Below, piece after piece: positions 6,487 to 7,031 of a DNA stretch of 7,031 nucleotides. The stretch is taken from NCBI GenBank assembly GCA_009926815.1, contig RFOC01000108.1:1-7031 (forward strand). Direction: 5' to 3'. The DNA is from Planctomycetota bacterium (GTDB lineage Bacteria; Planctomycetota; Phycisphaerae; Phycisphaerales; SM1A02). Positions within the stretch are counted from its first letter, which is position 1. Every line of letters begins with the position of its first letter. Under the pieces are notes generated by a model, which worked only from the letters and a program-made list of their open reading frames with translations, did no database searches and had not been told where the DNA came from. A program made the translations under genes and the position numbers.

Positions 6487-7031
6487 CGGGTGCCTCCGGC
6501 GACCATGGTGCGGGCGCCCGCCAGCGTCTCCTTGATCGCGTTCACCACGTCCATGGCATCGTCGTGCGTCATGTCGGGGAACATGGGAATGGTGCAGATG
6601 CGAGCCGAGTTCCACTCGGTGTCCGGCAGCCGCCCCATCCACTGCGGACGGTTCTCGCGATACCAGCGATGCGTGTGGCTGGCCAGGAAGTGGATGCCCG
6701 TGCCGATGTTCCGCTCCTTCAGGCCCTGCATGAACGCCGTGCGATCGAGTCCGGCCTTGCGCTCGTCCACGCGCACCACGAACAGGTGCCGCGCATGCCG
6801 GTGCGGCCAGGCCGGATCCGACAGCGGAATCACCCCGTCCACGTGAGCCAGCTCGCGGCGGTAGAAGGCGCTGATCTCGTCGCGACGCCGGATGAAGTCG
6901 TCCAGCCGCGGCAGCTGCCGAAGGGCCAGCACCGCGTTCATGTCGGCCATGTTCTGCTTGTAGCCGGGCTCCTGCACCTCGGCCTGCGGGCTTCGTCCCT
7001 GCTGACTGCGGTCGTGCGCGTCCACCTCGAG
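6483..7031 (-). CDS. arnB: UDP-4-amino-4-deoxy-L-arabinose:oxoglutarate aminotransferase ArnB, C-terminal part (5' end beyond window)
   Basis: PLP-dependent aminotransferase of the DegT/DnrJ/EryC1 family. It makes UDP-L-Ara4N from UDP-4-keto-arabinose with glutamate as amino donor. About 182 C-terminal residues are visible, roughly half of the usual 380. The frame is open to the right edge, and the codons there continue the E. coli alignment (LEVDAHDR here, GVDAYDR in E. coli), so the GTG at 7025 is an internal valine and not a start. Matching blocks include GRSPQAEVQEPGYKQN, MADMNAVLAL, AWPHRHARHLFVVRVDE, LKERNIGTGIHF, DTEWNSARIC and MFPDMT. The PLP-binding lysine and the N-terminal substrate loops lie outside the window, so their state cannot be judged. 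It is probably the first gene of the operon, as in enterobacteria, which would put the promoter to the right of this window. Its TGA overlaps the arnC ATG. Confidence 0.95.
   Translation of the reverse strand, partial: LEVDAHDRSQQGRSPQAEVQEPGYKQNMADMNAVLALRQLPRLDDFIRRRDEISAFYRRELAHVDGVIPLSDPAWPHRHARHLFVVRVDERKAGLDRTAFMQGLKERNIGTGIHFLASHTHRWYRENRPQWMGRLPDTEWNSARICTIPMFPDMTHDDAMDVVNAIKETLAGARTMVAGGTR
6493..6497 (-). promoter_or_regulatory. Ribosome binding site of arnC
   Basis: The minus strand reads GGAGG, then 6 nt, then the arnC ATG. It lies inside the end of arnB. It is the strongest Shine-Dalgarno site in the window and fixes the arnC start at 6486 over the longer reading from 6642. Confidence 0.75.

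Larger units (their letters stand above)
886..7031 (-). other. arn operon (arnB-arnC-arnA-arnD-arnT) for L-Ara4N modification of lipid A
   Basis: Five co-directional genes with junctions of -4, +11, +7 and +12 bp, in the order of the enterobacterial arnBCADT genes (pmrHFIJK), so one transcript is very likely. Together they encode every step from UDP-glucuronate to L-Ara4N-lipid A, except the flipping of the lipid-linked sugar (ArnE/ArnF in E. coli). UDP-glucose dehydrogenase (Ugd), which makes the precursor, is not in the window. The operon extends past the right edge, so its promoter and any PmrA- or PhoP-type operator cannot be seen. No internal promoter is evident because the genes leave no room between them. 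No hairpin with a U-run is visible after arnT, where the sequence enters the convergent HD-GYP gene. Confidence 0.93.

Noticed and set aside
5506..6642. Longer arnC reading of 378 residues
   Set aside because: The first 52 residues are arnB read out of frame (Gly/His/Arg-rich). The ATG at 6486 has GGAGG 6 nt upstream and matches E. coli ArnC.
5497..6846. 449-codon open frame on the + strand, antisense to arnC and arnB
   Set aside because: It is opposite two well-conserved arn genes, and its translation is biased (His, Gln, Ala, Val) without a domain.
1..7031. An undescribed system, mobile element, CRISPR array or RNA gene
   Set aside because: Every stretch is taken up by five arn genes and one HD-GYP gene, with gaps of at most 12 bp. 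I saw no direct repeats, transposase, integrase, att-like or tRNA-like sequence on either strand.

Overview
This window is almost wholly coding and comes from a high-GC Gram-negative bacterium. The base composition is GC-rich throughout, and the genes modify lipid A, which only an outer-membrane organism needs. Two genes have good Shine-Dalgarno sites. Nothing here fixes the lineage: the proteins match the enterobacterial Arn proteins block by block, but the composition and the flanking gene do not point to an enterobacterium.

Layout. Positions 1-917 (+) hold the 3' part of a membrane-anchored HAMP/HD-GYP protein, probably a cyclic-di-GMP phosphodiesterase, cut by the left edge. Positions 886-7031 (-) hold a tightly packed arn (pmrHFIJK-type) operon. 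It is read right to left as arnB (cut by the right edge), arnC, arnA, arnD, arnT, the same order as in enterobacteria. Junctions are a 4-bp ATGA overlap (arnB/arnC), 11 bp (arnC/arnA), 7 bp (arnA/arnD, with the preferred GTG start) and 12 bp (arnD/arnT). The operon runs convergently into the HD-GYP gene, and their 3' ends overlap by 32 bp. No stretch longer than 12 bp between the genes is non-coding, and I see no RNA genes, repeats, mobile elements or CRISPR.

How the genes work together. The C-terminal domain of ArnA oxidatively decarboxylates UDP-glucuronate. ArnB transaminates the keto-sugar to UDP-L-Ara4N, and the N-terminal domain of ArnA formylates it. ArnC transfers the formylated sugar to undecaprenyl phosphate, and ArnD removes the formyl group. 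After flipping, ArnT transfers L-Ara4N to lipid A in the periplasm. This lowers the negative surface charge and is the classical route to resistance to polymyxin and cationic peptides. The ArnE/ArnF flippase genes that follow arnT in E. coli are absent here, and the promoter side of the operon lies outside the window.

All recognisable genes belong to known families. I found no undescribed system. The points most worth a second look are the missing flippase, an insertion next to the GYP motif of the HD-GYP protein, and a Glu-to-Gly change in the N-terminal catalytic loop of ArnT.
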